Assembly: GCA_019635315.1 (NCBI GenBank) | Contig: JAHBZT010000001.1 | Span: 124,001 to 188,000 of the forward strand | Direction: 5' to 3' | Length of the DNA: 64,000 bases | DNA from: Rubrivivax sp. | GTDB lineage: Bacteria; Pseudomonadota; Gammaproteobacteria; Burkholderiales; Burkholderiaceae_C | In this document: positions 1 to 10,180 of the stretch, piece by piece | Layout of the letters: each line of letters starts with the position of its first letter | Position numbering within the stretch: the stretch's first letter is position 1 | Position numbers and translations under genes: made by a program | The notes under the pieces: generated by a model | Database searches by the model: none | What the model was told of the DNA's origin: nothing | The model's input: only the letters and a program-made list of their open reading frames with translations

Positions 1-113
1 GTGCCGCCCGCGGCGCCGATGCCATCGGCGCTGCCGCCTCCGCCGCAGGCCGCCAGGCCGAGGGTTGCCGCGAGCGAGGCGGCGACGAGAACACTTCGGG
101 TGCGGGTCAGCAT
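1..113 (-). CDS. Lipoprotein, N-terminal part only (cut by window edge)
   Basis: Only the first 37 codons are inside the window. Read from 113 downward, the product begins with a basic n-region (MLTRTRS), a hydrophobic stretch, and then a lipobox LAAC followed by Gly-rich sequence, so it is very likely an acylated outer- or inner-membrane lipoprotein cut after Cys23 by signal peptidase II. A strong ribosome binding site (AGGAGG, 6 bases from the ATG) fixes the start. The small upstream gene on the same strand ends inside this start region (stop at 107-109), so the two are probably co-translated. Function cannot be told from the part visible. Confidence 0.8.
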   Translation of the reverse strand, partial: MLTRTRSVLVAASLAATLGLAACGGGGSADGIGAAGG

Positions 114-352
114 GACGATCCTCCTGAGCGCGTGGGTGGTGCGGAGCGGGACCCGGGCGCCGCGTCGGCTGCGTGGCGCGCCGGGCCTTCGCCGGCGCAC
201 GTACCGGGGGCGTCGGCACCCAGGTAGCGCGCCAGTTCGGCGGGCCCGTCGAACAGGCTGGTCGGGCCGCCGTCGGCGGGCCGCACCGCCGCGCGGTAGC
301 GGCCCAGCCGTTGCCAGACCTGCACCACGAATGTCCTCACCTCGCCCGCCAT
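107..352 (-). CDS. Small hypothetical protein
   Basis: 81 residues. I do not recognise a named family, but the N-terminal half (TFVVQVWQ..GRYRAAVRP...SLFDGPAELARYL) looks like genuine small-protein sequence, with alternating strands and a closing amphipathic helix. The C-terminal 35 residues are low-complexity Ala/Pro/Arg. The start at 352 is chosen because GGAG lies 8 bases upstream; an in-frame ATG at 385 has no such site. It follows the SARP regulator gene with about 40 bases between and overlaps the start of the downstream lipoprotein gene by 7 bases. All three may form one transcript. The role is unknown. Confidence 0.55.
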   Translation of the reverse strand: MAGEVRTFVVQVWQRLGRYRAAVRPADGGPTSLFDGPAELARYLGADAPGTCAGEGPARHAADAAPGSRSAPPTRSGGSSC

Positions 353-394
353 CGGCCGCTCCTGCATGGCGCCGGAAGGCGCCACGCAGGCACC

Positions 395-3300
395 TTAGGC
401 CGCGGGGTGTTCCACGGGCGTTCCGCCGTCGGCGAAGGCGGCTTGTGCCACCAGGTCGTCGAGCACCGCCTGCAGCGAGACCGGCCGCTCGGTGGTCGCG
501 GCGGCCACCTCGACCGGGCCCAGCCCGGCCAGCGCACGCGTGGCCTCGACGCGCAGCGTCGCGTCGAGTCCGGGTTCGGCGAGCAGGCGCTGCAGCAGCA
601 TCGCGGCGCGGTCGCGTGCGCCCCGGGCGGCATGCCACTCGGCGAGCACGACCACCGCCTCCAGCGCGTGGAAGCCGGCGCGCACGGCGCGCGACTGCTG
701 CACGGCGGCGGCCAATGCGCTGCGGGCCTGCGTAAACTGCGCTCGCCGTATCAGCAGCTGGGCCTGGCCCAGCCGCGCCGCGACGACGAGATAGGGCTCG
801 GCGCCGCGGCCGTCCAACGCCAGCGCCCGCTCCAGCCAGGCCTGCGCGGCGTCGAGCGCCCCGCGTCCCAGCTCGGCCAGCCCCAGGTTGACCGCGAAGC
901 TCGCGCGCAGGCCCTGCAGGCCATGCTGCTCGACGATCGCCAGGCCCTCGTGCAGCCAGCGCAGCGCGTCGTCCCAGGCGGCGAACAGGCGGTGGTGGTT
1001 GCCGATGTTGTTGCAGCCGATGGCCGCGCTGCGGTGGTGGCCGCGTTCGAGCGCCGCCGCATGCGCACGCTGCAGCAGGCTCAGCGAGCGGTCGAAGTCG
1101 CCGAGCTCGCGCGCGACCAGGCCCAGGTTGGAGGTGAACACGGCGATGCCGCGGTGGTCGCCGTCCTGCTCCGCCTTGCGCAGCGCCGCCTCGAAGTAGC
1201 GCGTGGCCTCGGCGAAGCGGTTGCGCTGCCACAGCGTCAGCCCGCAAAGGTTCAGCGCCGCCTTCAGCGCCGTCCCCTCGCCGAGCTGGCGCGCCAGGCG
1301 CACTGCCTCGCGGGCATGCCGCTCGACGCGCTCGTGCGCACCCAGCCGGTACGCCAGCGTGCCCAGGCCGCGGTGCAGCTGCAGCGCCAGCGGGCGCTGC
1401 GCGGCGGCGACCGGCACCGCGCGCTCCAGCCATGCCATGCCCTCGCGGAAGCGGCCGCTGTTCTCGAAGTAGTTGCTCAGCGGGTTGGCCATCTGGGCCA
1501 GCATCGCCGCGTCGCTGCTGCGCACCGCATGGTCCCAGGCCAGCTCGAGGTTGCCGAGCTCGGCGGCGACCGCGGCGTTGAATGCCGCGGCGGCCATGGT
1601 GGCCTGCGGCGCCGTGCGCCGCAGCCAGTCGGCAAACCACGCTGCATGGCGCGCCGCGACGGCGGCAGCCTCGGCCGGCTGCCGCGCCGCCTGCTCGCGC
1701 GCAAAGGCCGCGACCAGCGGGTGCAGGTCCAGGCGCGCCCGCGCCGGGTCGCTCTGCACCAGACTCTTGTCGACCAGGGCGGCCAGCACCGGCATCGCCG
1801 CGCCGGCGACGGCGCGCGCAGCGTCGTGGCCGAAGCCGCCCCGCATGGTGCCCAGCGCCGTCAGCGCCGCCCGCTCGCTGGGCACCAGCAGGTCCCAGGA
1901 ACGCTGCAGTGTCGCGCGCAGGCTGGCGTGCTCGGGACGCGCCGCAGGCGGCGCGGTCGCGGCACGCTCGAGGACGTCGATCGAGGCCTCCAGCTCGGCC
2001 GCGATCTCGGCCGCCGGCAGCAGCCGCGACCAGCCGGCGGCCAGCTCCAGGGCCAGCGGCAGCCCCTGCACCAGCCGGGCCACGCTCACGACGCCTTCGA
2101 GCTGGCGGGCCAGGTCGAAGCCGGGATCGACGGCCAGTGCGCGGGCGCGGAACAGCGCCACCGCGTCGAAGCGGGCGGCGATGTCCGGCTCGGTGGCGTC
2201 CTCGTCGTCGGGCCAGGGCAGCCCGGCCAGGCTCGTCACGCACTCGCCGGGCAGGGCCACCGGCTGGCGCGAGGTGACGAGCAGACGCAGTTCGCTGCAG
2301 GTCCCGAGCAACCGGGCCAGCGCTGCCTGCAGGCCCGCGACCTGCTCGGCGTTGTCCAGCACCAGCAGCAGCGGACGGCTGTGCAGGTGCGCCTGCAGCG
2401 CGGTCCAGGGATCGGGCGCGTCCCCGAGCGCGACCCCGAGCGCCGCCGCCAGCCGCTGTGCGACGGCCGTGGCGTCGTAAAGCTCCGCCAGCGCCAGGGT
2501 CAGCGGCGGCCAGCGCCAGGCCGGGTCCGCGGCCAGGCGTTCGACGGCGGCGCGCGCCAGCCGGCTCTTGCCGATGCCGCCCGGCCCGTGCAGCGTGACC
2601 ACGCGCTCGTGCGCCAGCGCATCGAGCAGCGCGCGCAGTTCGGCACGCCGGCCGACGAGATGGCCGGGCTCGGGCGGCGCCACGGCGGCCGCGGCCGTGG
2701 CCTGGCCACCGGCCGCCCCGGCGGGTTGTGCGGCGGCGCGCAGCAGCGCCAGCACGCGCGCCGACGGCGCGATGGCGAGCTCGCTGCCCAGGCAGCGTGC
2801 ATGGGCATGCAGCACCGCGGCGGCGTCAGCATGGCGGCCGAGATCCAGCCAGGCCTGCGCGCAGGCCAGCGCGAGCTCCTCGTCCAGCGGGTCGCGTTCG
2901 TTCAGCGGCTGCGCCAGCGCCAGCCGCTGGTCGGCCGCCGGCGTGGCGGCGATCTGCCGCAGCACCAGCGCCTGGTGGCTGCGCGCGCGGCGCTCGCGTT
3001 CGGCCAGCAGCCACTGCGCGAAGCCTGGCGCGGCGCCGACCTCGAAGCGCGGCGCGAGCTCGCCCCGGTACAGGCGGAGGGCGAGCGCCGCGTCCTGGGC
3101 CGCGACCGCGGCGTCGAAGGCGGCCAGGTCGCTGTCGCCCGCCCAGCGCACGCGCGTCGCGCTGGCCTGCAGCCCGCTGCCCCAGCGCCACTGGCGCAGC
3201 CGGTGCAGTTGCTTGCGCACGTTGCGGCGCGCAGCATCGGGCTCGTGGTCGGGCCAGAACAAGTGGGCCAGGCGATCGCGCTCGACCCAGTCGCCGGCGC

Positions 3301-3436
3301 AGGCCAGCACGACGAGCAGCTGCAGCGCACGTTCGACCGGCAGTTCGTCGACGCGGTCGCCGCACTCCAAGCCGACGGCGCCCAGCAGACGCAGGCGCGG
3401 CAGGTTCGATGCGCTGGACAAGGCCCGGGACTCCAT
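395..3436 (-). CDS. SARP/AfsR-type transcriptional regulator with ATPase and TPR domains
   Basis: 1013 residues. The order of domains is: an OmpR-like winged helix (about 10-95, with LWP-like FWPDHEPDAARRNVRKQLHR), a bacterial transcriptional activation domain (about 105-245), a STAND/NB-ARC-like ATPase (Walker A GPGGIGKSRLA near 283-293; hydrophobic strand plus Asp LLLVLDNAEQ as Walker B), and a long array of TPR-like helical pairs to the C-terminus. Proteins of this build are signal-responsive activators in which ATP binding and the TPR sensor control DNA binding; the signal here is unknown. No clear Shine-Dalgarno precedes the ATG at 3436, but the winged helix begins directly after it. The next gene upstream on the same strand is a TPR-GGDEF protein. 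Confidence 0.9.
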   Translation of the reverse strand: MESRALSSASNLPRLRLLGAVGLECGDRVDELPVERALQLLVVLACAGDWVERDRLAHLFWPDHEPDAARRNVRKQLHRLRQWRWGSGLQASATRVRWAGDSDLAAFDAAVAAQDAALALRLYRGELAPRFEVGAAPGFAQWLLAERERRARSHQALVLRQIAATPAADQRLALAQPLNERDPLDEELALACAQAWLDLGRHADAAAVLHAHARCLGSELAIAPSARVLALLRAAAQPAGAAGGQATAAAAVAPPEPGHLVGRRAELRALLDALAHERVVTLHGPGGIGKSRLARAAVERLAADPAWRWPPLTLALAELYDATAVAQRLAAALGVALGDAPDPWTALQAHLHSRPLLLVLDNAEQVAGLQAALARLLGTCSELRLLVTSRQPVALPGECVTSLAGLPWPDDEDATEPDIAARFDAVALFRARALAVDPGFDLARQLEGVVSVARLVQGLPLALELAAGWSRLLPAAEIAAELEASIDVLERAATAPPAARPEHASLRATLQRSWDLLVPSERAALTALGTMRGGFGHDAARAVAGAAMPVLAALVDKSLVQSDPARARLDLHPLVAAFAREQAARQPAEAAAVAARHAAWFADWLRRTAPQATMAAAAFNAAVAAELGNLELAWDHAVRSSDAAMLAQMANPLSNYFENSGRFREGMAWLERAVPVAAAQRPLALQLHRGLGTLAYRLGAHERVERHAREAVRLARQLGEGTALKAALNLCGLTLWQRNRFAEATRYFEAALRKAEQDGDHRGIAVFTSNLGLVARELGDFDRSLSLLQRAHAAALERGHHRSAAIGCNNIGNHHRLFAAWDDALRWLHEGLAIVEQHGLQGLRASFAVNLGLAELGRGALDAAQAWLERALALDGRGAEPYLVVAARLGQAQLLIRRAQFTQARSALAAAVQQSRAVRAGFHALEAVVVLAEWHAARGARDRAAMLLQRLLAEPGLDATLRVEATRALAGLGPVEVAAATTERPVSLQAVLDDLVAQAAFADGGTPVEHPAA

Positions 3437-3567
3437 GTCGCCGGGGGCCGGCCCCGAATGCGGGCGGCGCCCGGTGCGGCAGGAAAGCTAACGCAAGGCG
3501 TCAGCGCGTACAACCTGCCGTCGGGGGAGTCGGGCCGGGGACAGGCGGCCCGGGCGACCCGGGCGTG

Positions 3568-5226
3568 CTAGTCCCGCGCCGCCACGCACAGCCGGTTGCG
3601 CCCGGCGCGCTTGGCGCGGTACAGCGCCTGGTCGGCCAGCTGCATCAGCGCCGGCAGCTCGTAGGGCGGCGCGCTGGCCAGGCCGATGCTGGCAGTCAGC
3701 GTGAAGCCGGGCGCGACGATCTCGGCCCAGGCGTGGCGCGCGATGCGCTCGCGCAGCCGCTCGCAGACCTCGGCGGCAAGCAGCGAGCCCATGCCGGGCA
3801 GCACGATGACGAATTCCTCGCCGCCGTGGCGCGCCAGCACGTCGGTCTCGCGCATGTTCTCGCGCAGCAGTTGCGCCATCGCGACCAGCACGCGGTCGCC
3901 GGCAGCGTGGCCGTGACGGTCGTTGATCTGCTTGAAGCGGTCGATGTCGATCAGCGCCAGCGCCAGCGACCGCCCCTCGGCGCCCAGGCGCGGCAGCAGC
4001 TCGGCGCAGCGGCGGTCCAGGTGGCGGCGGTTGCCCAGGCCCGTGAGCGGGTCGCTCTCGGCGCTGGCCGCGAAGGCTGCGGCGCGCTCGCGCTGCCGCT
4101 CGGCGTCCTGCCGCGCCTGCTCGGCCTGCCACTGCGCACGCTGCGCCTCGCTGCGCGTGACGAACAGCTGCGACTGCGCGCGCAGCTGCACGGTGGCGCG
4201 CCGGCGCTCCATGCGCTCGACGACCTCGAAGTGGGCCAGGGCCGGCTCGAAGCGGCCCAGCGCCCGGCAGGCCAGGTAGGCGACATGGTGGGCCCGCATC
4301 AGCGTCTGCTGGGGTGCCGACTCGCCGGCGCCGCCCATCTCGGCGATCAGGGCCTCGGCGCCGCCCAGCGCCTCGGCCGGGCGGCCGGCCGCGAGCTGCC
4401 ACTCGCCGACCGAGACACGCACGCGCCAGGCATAGGCCTGCAGGCCGCGCTGGCGCGCGATCGCATGCGCGGCGTCGAGCAGCCGCTCGGCTTCGTCGAG
4501 CTCACCCTGGAACAGCAGCACCTCGCCGAGGTTGCCCAGGATCGCGACCTCGTAGGCCGGGTCGTGCAGCCGCGCCAGCTGCGCGCGCGCGCGTTCGCCG
4601 GCGTCGCGTGCACGCGCCAGCGCCTCGTGCAGTTCGGCCGCCGGCGCGGCGTCGCGCAGGCGCTGGAACTCGCCCAGCGAGATCGCGCACAGCGCATTCA
4701 GCGCCACCAGCCGCGGGTGTTCGGCAGCCGCGTCGCCATGGCTGTCCAGCGCCTGGCCGAGCACGCGCACGGCCTGCCACGAGTCGCCCATGCGCTCCAG
4801 GCAGACCGCGAGCGCGAAGGCGGCATTCAGCGAGGCGCCGCCGTCGCTGCCGGCCGAGGTCAGCCGGACCAGCTCCTGCGCGGCCTCGATCGCGGTGTCG
4901 AAACGTGCGGCCTCGCAGGCTGAAAGAGTGAGCACTCGCAGCAGTTCCCGGCGCTCGGCCTGCAGCGCAGCGCCGGCCAGCAGCGGCAGCGCCGCCGGCG
5001 CCTCGCGCAGCACGCCGCCGAAGCGGCCCAGGCGGAACAGGTGCGTGCACAGCCAGGCGCCGGCGCGGCCCTGGTCGTCGGGCCGGTCCAGCGCGCCGGC
5101 GAGCAGGATCGCCTCGCGCGCCCTTTCGGCCGCTGGCGCGGGCAGCCCGCCGGTCGCCGGGTCGGCGGCCGCCAGGCACGACTGCAGCCGCGCCTGGGTC
5201 TGGCGGACGTCGTGGAAGGCGTTCAC
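3568..5226 (-). CDS. Diguanylate cyclase with N-terminal TPR-like region
   Basis: 552 residues. The N-terminal 330 residues are helical repeats of TPR type, followed by a coiled-coil linker rich in Arg/Gln/Glu (about 325-385), then a complete GGDEF domain. The active-site signature is GGEEF near residue 467, the metal-binding Asp lies in ALIDIDRFK, and the DPLTGLGNRR opening motif is intact, so cyclic di-GMP synthesis from two GTP is expected. A product-inhibition I-site (RETD) lies five residues before GGEEF. No membrane segment is visible, so it is probably cytosolic and controlled by a ligand or partner of the TPR part. The start is a GTG at 5226. Confidence 0.92.
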   Translation of the reverse strand: MNAFHDVRQTQARLQSCLAAADPATGGLPAPAAERAREAILLAGALDRPDDQGRAGAWLCTHLFRLGRFGGVLREAPAALPLLAGAALQAERRELLRVLTLSACEAARFDTAIEAAQELVRLTSAGSDGGASLNAAFALAVCLERMGDSWQAVRVLGQALDSHGDAAAEHPRLVALNALCAISLGEFQRLRDAAPAAELHEALARARDAGERARAQLARLHDPAYEVAILGNLGEVLLFQGELDEAERLLDAAHAIARQRGLQAYAWRVRVSVGEWQLAAGRPAEALGGAEALIAEMGGAGESAPQQTLMRAHHVAYLACRALGRFEPALAHFEVVERMERRRATVQLRAQSQLFVTRSEAQRAQWQAEQARQDAERQRERAAAFAASAESDPLTGLGNRRHLDRRCAELLPRLGAEGRSLALALIDIDRFKQINDRHGHAAGDRVLVAMAQLLRENMRETDVLARHGGEEFVIVLPGMGSLLAAEVCERLRERIARHAWAEIVAPGFTLTASIGLASAPPYELPALMQLADQALYRAKRAGRNRLCVAARD

Positions 5227-5348
5227 GGGCGCGGGAGACGGGGCATCACCCGGTCTTCATCGGCCGCCGGCCGGCCCGGTTGAGGAAGTAATGCCCACGC
5301 TGGCGCCAGGGGGAGCGGCGCGTGCGCGTGGGATGGCTTCTCAGCCTC

Positions 5349-5815
5349 TCAGCCGATCGCCCAGGCCTGCAGCAGCACCTCGCGCGCCTCGCGGCGGCCG
5401 CTGGCCACGGCGAGCACGCGGTTCAGCGGCTGCCAGGCCGGCGCCCCGGTGGTGAAGCGCATCAGGGTGCGGAAGAAGTAGGCGTCCGGCGGCACCGGCT
5501 CGCCGCGCGCCAGCGCCGCCATGACCTCGGGCGGGCCATGGCGCAGACCCTGGCTGCGCACCTCGACCAGCGCACCGTCCGGCGTGCGCACGATGTAATG
5601 CGCGTCGATCTCCAGCACGCCGTCGGCGCGCCGCCACTGCCAGTCGCTGCCGCCGGGCAGGACCACGCCCTGCAGACCGGGACCTTCCACCGTGCCGCCG
5701 AGCAAGGCCACGCAGCGCCGTTCGCCGGCCGGCGCGTCGCCCAGCGAAACCAGGTCGCCGACCTGCGCGCGCACGGTCGCGAACGGGGACAGCGGCGGGG
5801 GCGTGGCGGCAGCAC

Positions 5816-5819
<4 letters not shown>
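5349..5819 (-). CDS. DUF3237 / UPF0311 family protein
   Basis: 156 residues, of the small beta-barrel DUF3237 family ([21 protein letters not shown] and [12 protein letters not shown] segments are typical). The biochemical function of the family is not established. Its start codon overlaps the stop of the upstream aldehyde dehydrogenase gene by an ATGA, so the two are translationally coupled. A link to short-chain acid or aromatic catabolism is only an inference from that context. Confidence 0.82.
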
Positions 5820-7336
<1,517 letters not shown>

Positions 7337-7418
7337 GCTGGTCTCCGGGCGGCCAGGACGCGGCCGCGACAGCATGCAGTCTAGTCCGCGCCGCGGCGTG
7401 CGGCAGCGGCGCGCCGGC

Positions 7419-8063
7419 TCAGCGCGACGGCGGGAACAAGGTGCGCGCCAGCTCGGCGATGGACGCCTTCAGCGCGGCCCAGCCGGCGTCGGACTGCAGG
7501 TCCACGCCGCCGAAGACGCGGATGCGCCGGCTGCGCAGCACCAGGTACTGCACGCCGGCCACCAGCAGCAGCGTGACGCCGTTCAGGAAAGGCCGCGCCG
7601 CGAATTCGGGGCCACCGAGCACGCGCGTGGCCTCGTCGCCCCAGGCCTCGCGCTCGGCCTCCAGGATGGCGGTCAGCTCGTTGCGGTGGCTCAGTTCGGC
7701 GGCCAGGATCTCCACCGTCAGCGGGCGCGCCCGCAGCTCGTCGACGAAGTGCGCGAAGAAGCGCGCATAACGCTCGGCCAGCGGGCGCGCCAGCAGCGCC
7801 TGCGGGTCGTCGCCCAGCAGGTCGGCGACGCGCGGCCAGAAGCGACCGCTGCGGCCCCAGGCCTGCAGCAGCTCGGGCAGGCCGCCGAAGTAGCGGTAGA
7901 TCAGCACCTTGTCGACGCCGGCCTCGCGCGCGATGGCGTTGACGCCGACGGCCTCGAAGCCGTCGCGCGCCAGCACCTGGCCGACCGCGGCCAGGATGCG
8001 CTCCTCGGTCGCCGCGCGGTTGCGGGTGCGCGGCTGTGCCGTGGCGGTGGCGGCGACGGTCAT
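7419..8063 (-). CDS. TetR-family transcriptional regulator
   Basis: 214 residues. The N-terminal helix-turn-helix ([40 protein letters not shown], about 20-65) is of classic TetR type, and the remainder is an all-helical ligand-binding domain with a hydrophobic core helix ([17 protein letters not shown]). It lies 17 bases downstream of the exported nitroreductase gene on the same strand, so the two are probably co-transcribed. The twin palindromes in front of that gene are its likely operators, giving autorepression. The inducer is unknown. Confidence 0.9.
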   Translation of the reverse strand: MTVAATATAQPRTRNRAATEERILAAVGQVLARDGFEAVGVNAIAREAGVDKVLIYRYFGGLPELLQAWGRSGRFWPRVADLLGDDPQALLARPLAERYARFFAHFVDELRARPLTVEILAAELSHRNELTAILEAEREAWGDEATRVLGGPEFAARPFLNGVTLLLVAGVQYLVLRSRRIRVFGGVDLQSDAGWAALKASIAELARTLFPPSR

Positions 8064-8080
8064 TCGAAGATCATCGCACC

Positions 8081-9247
8081 TCAGACCAGGTGCGCGTCCA
8101 GGCCCCGCCGCGGTGCCGGCCCCACCGGCTCGGCATAGCCGACGCGCGCCCACATCTGCACCGTGTGCGTGGGCCGCGGCGCGCCGAGCAGCGCGTGGAT
8201 CGCGGCGTAGGGCGCCGCCTGCTCCGGGTACTCCTGCAGCGCCTGCTGCAGCGGATGCATGGCCAGGCCCAGCGCGGTGCCGGCGAGCTGCACGCGCAGG
8301 TAGGCGCGCCCGGCGTCGACCTGCGTCGCGCGCGCATTGCCCTCGCTGGTGATCCACAGGAAGCCCGGCGTGGTGGCGATCTTGGCGTCGAAGTCCTCGA
8401 TCTGGCTGGTCGTCGCGTAGCTGTCGGGCGCCGGCGCCTGGCTGCGGTCGAACAGGCCCAGCTTGGTCATCGCGACGACCATCGGGCTGGTCAGCGACAG
8501 CCCGTCGCGGTGCTCGGCGATCTCGCGTGCGCCCACGCGCAGCACCTTGAACGACTCCAGCATCGCCGCCGGCGTCGTCATCTCGATCCGCCAGGCCTGG
8601 CTGGCGATGGCACGGTGGCGCTGCAGCGCCGCCGCGTCGTCGGCGCCGACATGGCCGAAGGCCAGCGGCGCGCCCCCCCCGGGCACGGCCATGGCCGCGG
8701 CCAGCGCCTGCCAGGCGGCGGCCGGCACGGGACGCGCCGCGTCGTAGGCATTGCGGTTGGTGCGCCTTCTGAGCACCTGCGCGAACAGCGGGTCCGGCGC
8801 CAGCGACGCGTCGGGCACCAGGCGCACGCGCGCCACCGGGCGTTCGTCGATGGCGCGTTCATCGAAGACGCCTTCGGGAAACAGCGTGACCTCGGCGCGG
8901 TGGCCGCACTGGCGCGCCGCCAGCACCAGCAGTTCGAGGAAGGTGCCGTGGCTCATCATGATCTGGCGCGAGAACGGGTCGGTCACCGGCAGCAGGCGGC
9001 CGCGGTCGCAGCGCAGGACGATCTCGTCGGGCGTGCGCAGGTCGACCAGCCACGACTGCAGGTTGTGCGAATGCGGCGCCAGGATCGCGTGGGCGACGAT
9101 CCAGCGCCGCAGGTCGGGCTCGTCGCCGGGTCCGGCCCAGGCCGCGACGGCCTCCGGCGGGATGGCGCTCGAGCAGCCGGCCAGTGGCGCAGCCGCCGCG
9201 ACGACGACACCACCGCCGACGAGGCGGACGAAAGCACGACGGTCCAT
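8081..9247 (-). CDS. Exported nitroreductase-like flavoprotein (Acg-type), Tat/lipoprotein signal
   Basis: 388 residues. The N-terminus MDRRAFVRL..VVVAAAAPLAGCSS combines a twin-arginine motif (RRAFVR) with a lipobox (LAGC), so the folded, cofactor-loaded protein is probably exported by Tat and lipidated. The mature part carries PHSHNLQSW, the phosphate-binding motif that opens FMN nitroreductases, and is of the long Acg-like type with a duplicated, divergent second half. A reductase or FMN-sequestering role in the periplasm is inferred. Start 9247 has GGAG five bases upstream and is followed at once by the Tat motif. The gene heads an operon with the TetR gene. Confidence 0.8.
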   Translation of the reverse strand: MDRRAFVRLVGGGVVVAAAAPLAGCSSAIPPEAVAAWAGPGDEPDLRRWIVAHAILAPHSHNLQSWLVDLRTPDEIVLRCDRGRLLPVTDPFSRQIMMSHGTFLELLVLAARQCGHRAEVTLFPEGVFDERAIDERPVARVRLVPDASLAPDPLFAQVLRRRTNRNAYDAARPVPAAAWQALAAAMAVPGGGAPLAFGHVGADDAAALQRHRAIASQAWRIEMTTPAAMLESFKVLRVGAREIAEHRDGLSLTSPMVVAMTKLGLFDRSQAPAPDSYATTSQIEDFDAKIATTPGFLWITSEGNARATQVDAGRAYLRVQLAGTALGLAMHPLQQALQEYPEQAAPYAAIHALLGAPRPTHTVQMWARVGYAEPVGPAPRRGLDAHLV

Positions 9248-9258
9248 GGCGCACTCCA

Positions 9259-9303
9259 AAGTCACTTAACGGTGACTTGAATGTAGTCACCGATAAGTGA
9301 CTT
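9259..9303. promoter_or_regulatory. Twin palindromic operators before the nitroreductase-tetR operon
   Basis: Two copies of the same inverted repeat: 9259-9278, arms AAGTCAC / GTGACTT, and 9284-9303, arms AGTCAC / GTGACT. Each has a 6-base centre, and the centres are 25 bases apart. They lie 12-56 bases upstream of the start at 9247, in a local AT-rich patch. The size and doubling fit binding of two TetR dimers, and the TetR gene is the second gene of this operon. Direct binding is an inference. Confidence 0.75.
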
Positions 9304-9324
9304 GTCAAGCGGCGAAAGAAAGCA

Positions 9325-9350
9325 GGGCCCGCTGCCTGCGCAGCGGGCCC
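9325..9350. terminator. Strong GC hairpin in divergent intergenic region
   Basis: A perfect 11-bp stem (GGGCCCGCTGC with its complement) closed by a 4-base loop. It sits between the divergent nitroreductase and YecA-like genes. There is no U-run, so it may be a transcription barrier or an mRNA leader structure rather than a true terminator. Confidence 0.45.
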
Positions 9351-9508
9351 CGGAAAGTCCTCCGGAAAGGACGTCGTTGGGAGCGTTGGGCGGCGCCGTC
9401 ACCCGGCTGGCGCAGACCTGCGCAGGGGGGACAATGCGGCACGGCCGAGGGATGCCAATCTAGCCGCCACACCGGCGGCCGCCCATCCCCAGGCATGGGG
9501 AGCCTGCG

Positions 9509-10171
9509 CTGGACAAGACATCACCGCTGAGCGACGCGGACATCGAACGCCTGCAGGAACTGCTGGCCGCGCTGCCGGCGCCGCTGGAGCCGCCGGACCT
9601 GTCGGCGCTGGACGGCTGGCTGTGCGGCGTGCTGCTGCAGCCGCAGCCGCTGCCGCCGGCGCGCTGGCTGGGCTTCGTGCACGACGTCGAAGGGCGCGCG
9701 GCACCACCGGGGCCGGCGCTGGACGAGCTGCATGCGCTGGCGGCGCGCCGCCATGCCGAGTTGGAACGTGCGATCGCCGCGCGCCAGTGGTTCGACCCCT
9801 GGGTGGCGCCGCCCGACGACGAGGACGCGCCGCCGTCGGACAGCGTGCTGCCCTGGGTGGCCGGCTTCGCGGCGGCGCTGGACGCCTTCCCGGCGCTGAC
9901 CGCGCTCGACGACCCGGCACTGGTCGAGCCGCTGGCGCTGCTGTACCTGCATTTCGACCCCGAGGACCTGGAGGACGCCGACGCGCTGGCCGCGGTGATC
10001 GAGACGCTGGAACCGCCGGCCGACCTGGCCGAGGCGGTGCAGGACCTCGTGCGCGCGGTGATGCTGATCGCCGATGTCAGCCGGCCGCGCGCGGTGCCGA
10101 AGACGCGCCCGGCGCCGGCGCGGCGCCCGAGTGCCCCGCGCGCGCCGCGCCCCGGCCGGCCGCGCCGCTGA
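9509..10171 (+). CDS. UPF0149 (YecA/YgfB-like) family protein, apparent CTG start
   Basis: 220 residues if read from 9509. The sequence SDADIERLQELLAALPAPL, ALDGWLCGVLLQPQ and WVAGFAAALDAFPAL match the UPF0149/YecA fold of small Asp/Glu-rich helical proteins. This copy lacks a C-terminal SEC-C zinc motif and ends in a basic Pro/Arg tail. Conserved sequence clearly extends upstream of the first GTG (9629), yet the frame has no ATG, GTG or TTG between the stop at 9461 and that GTG. The best candidate is CTG at 9509, with GGGGAG about 8 bases before it. An ATG at 9495 is out of frame and runs into a stop after 11 codons. The molecular function is unknown. Confidence 0.75.
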   Translation: MDKTSPLSDADIERLQELLAALPAPLEPPDLSALDGWLCGVLLQPQPLPPARWLGFVHDVEGRAAPPGPALDELHALAARRHAELERAIAARQWFDPWVAPPDDEDAPPSDSVLPWVAGFAAALDAFPALTALDDPALVEPLALLYLHFDPEDLEDADALAAVIETLEPPADLAEAVQDLVRAVMLIADVSRPRAVPKTRPAPARRPSAPRAPRPGRPRR

Positions 10172-10180
10172 GCGGCCGCG

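Noticed and set aside
173-3571. Very long plus-strand open frame opposite the SARP regulator
   Set aside because: Its translation is Gln/Arg/Gly-rich low-complexity sequence with no domain, as expected on the strand opposite a GC-rich gene; the minus-strand frame has clear winged-helix, ATPase and TPR motifs.
9297-9530. Plus-strand open frame ending at the out-of-frame ATG before the YecA-like gene
   Set aside because: Lys/Arg/Ser-rich, spans the operator and hairpin, no ribosome site and no recognisable family.
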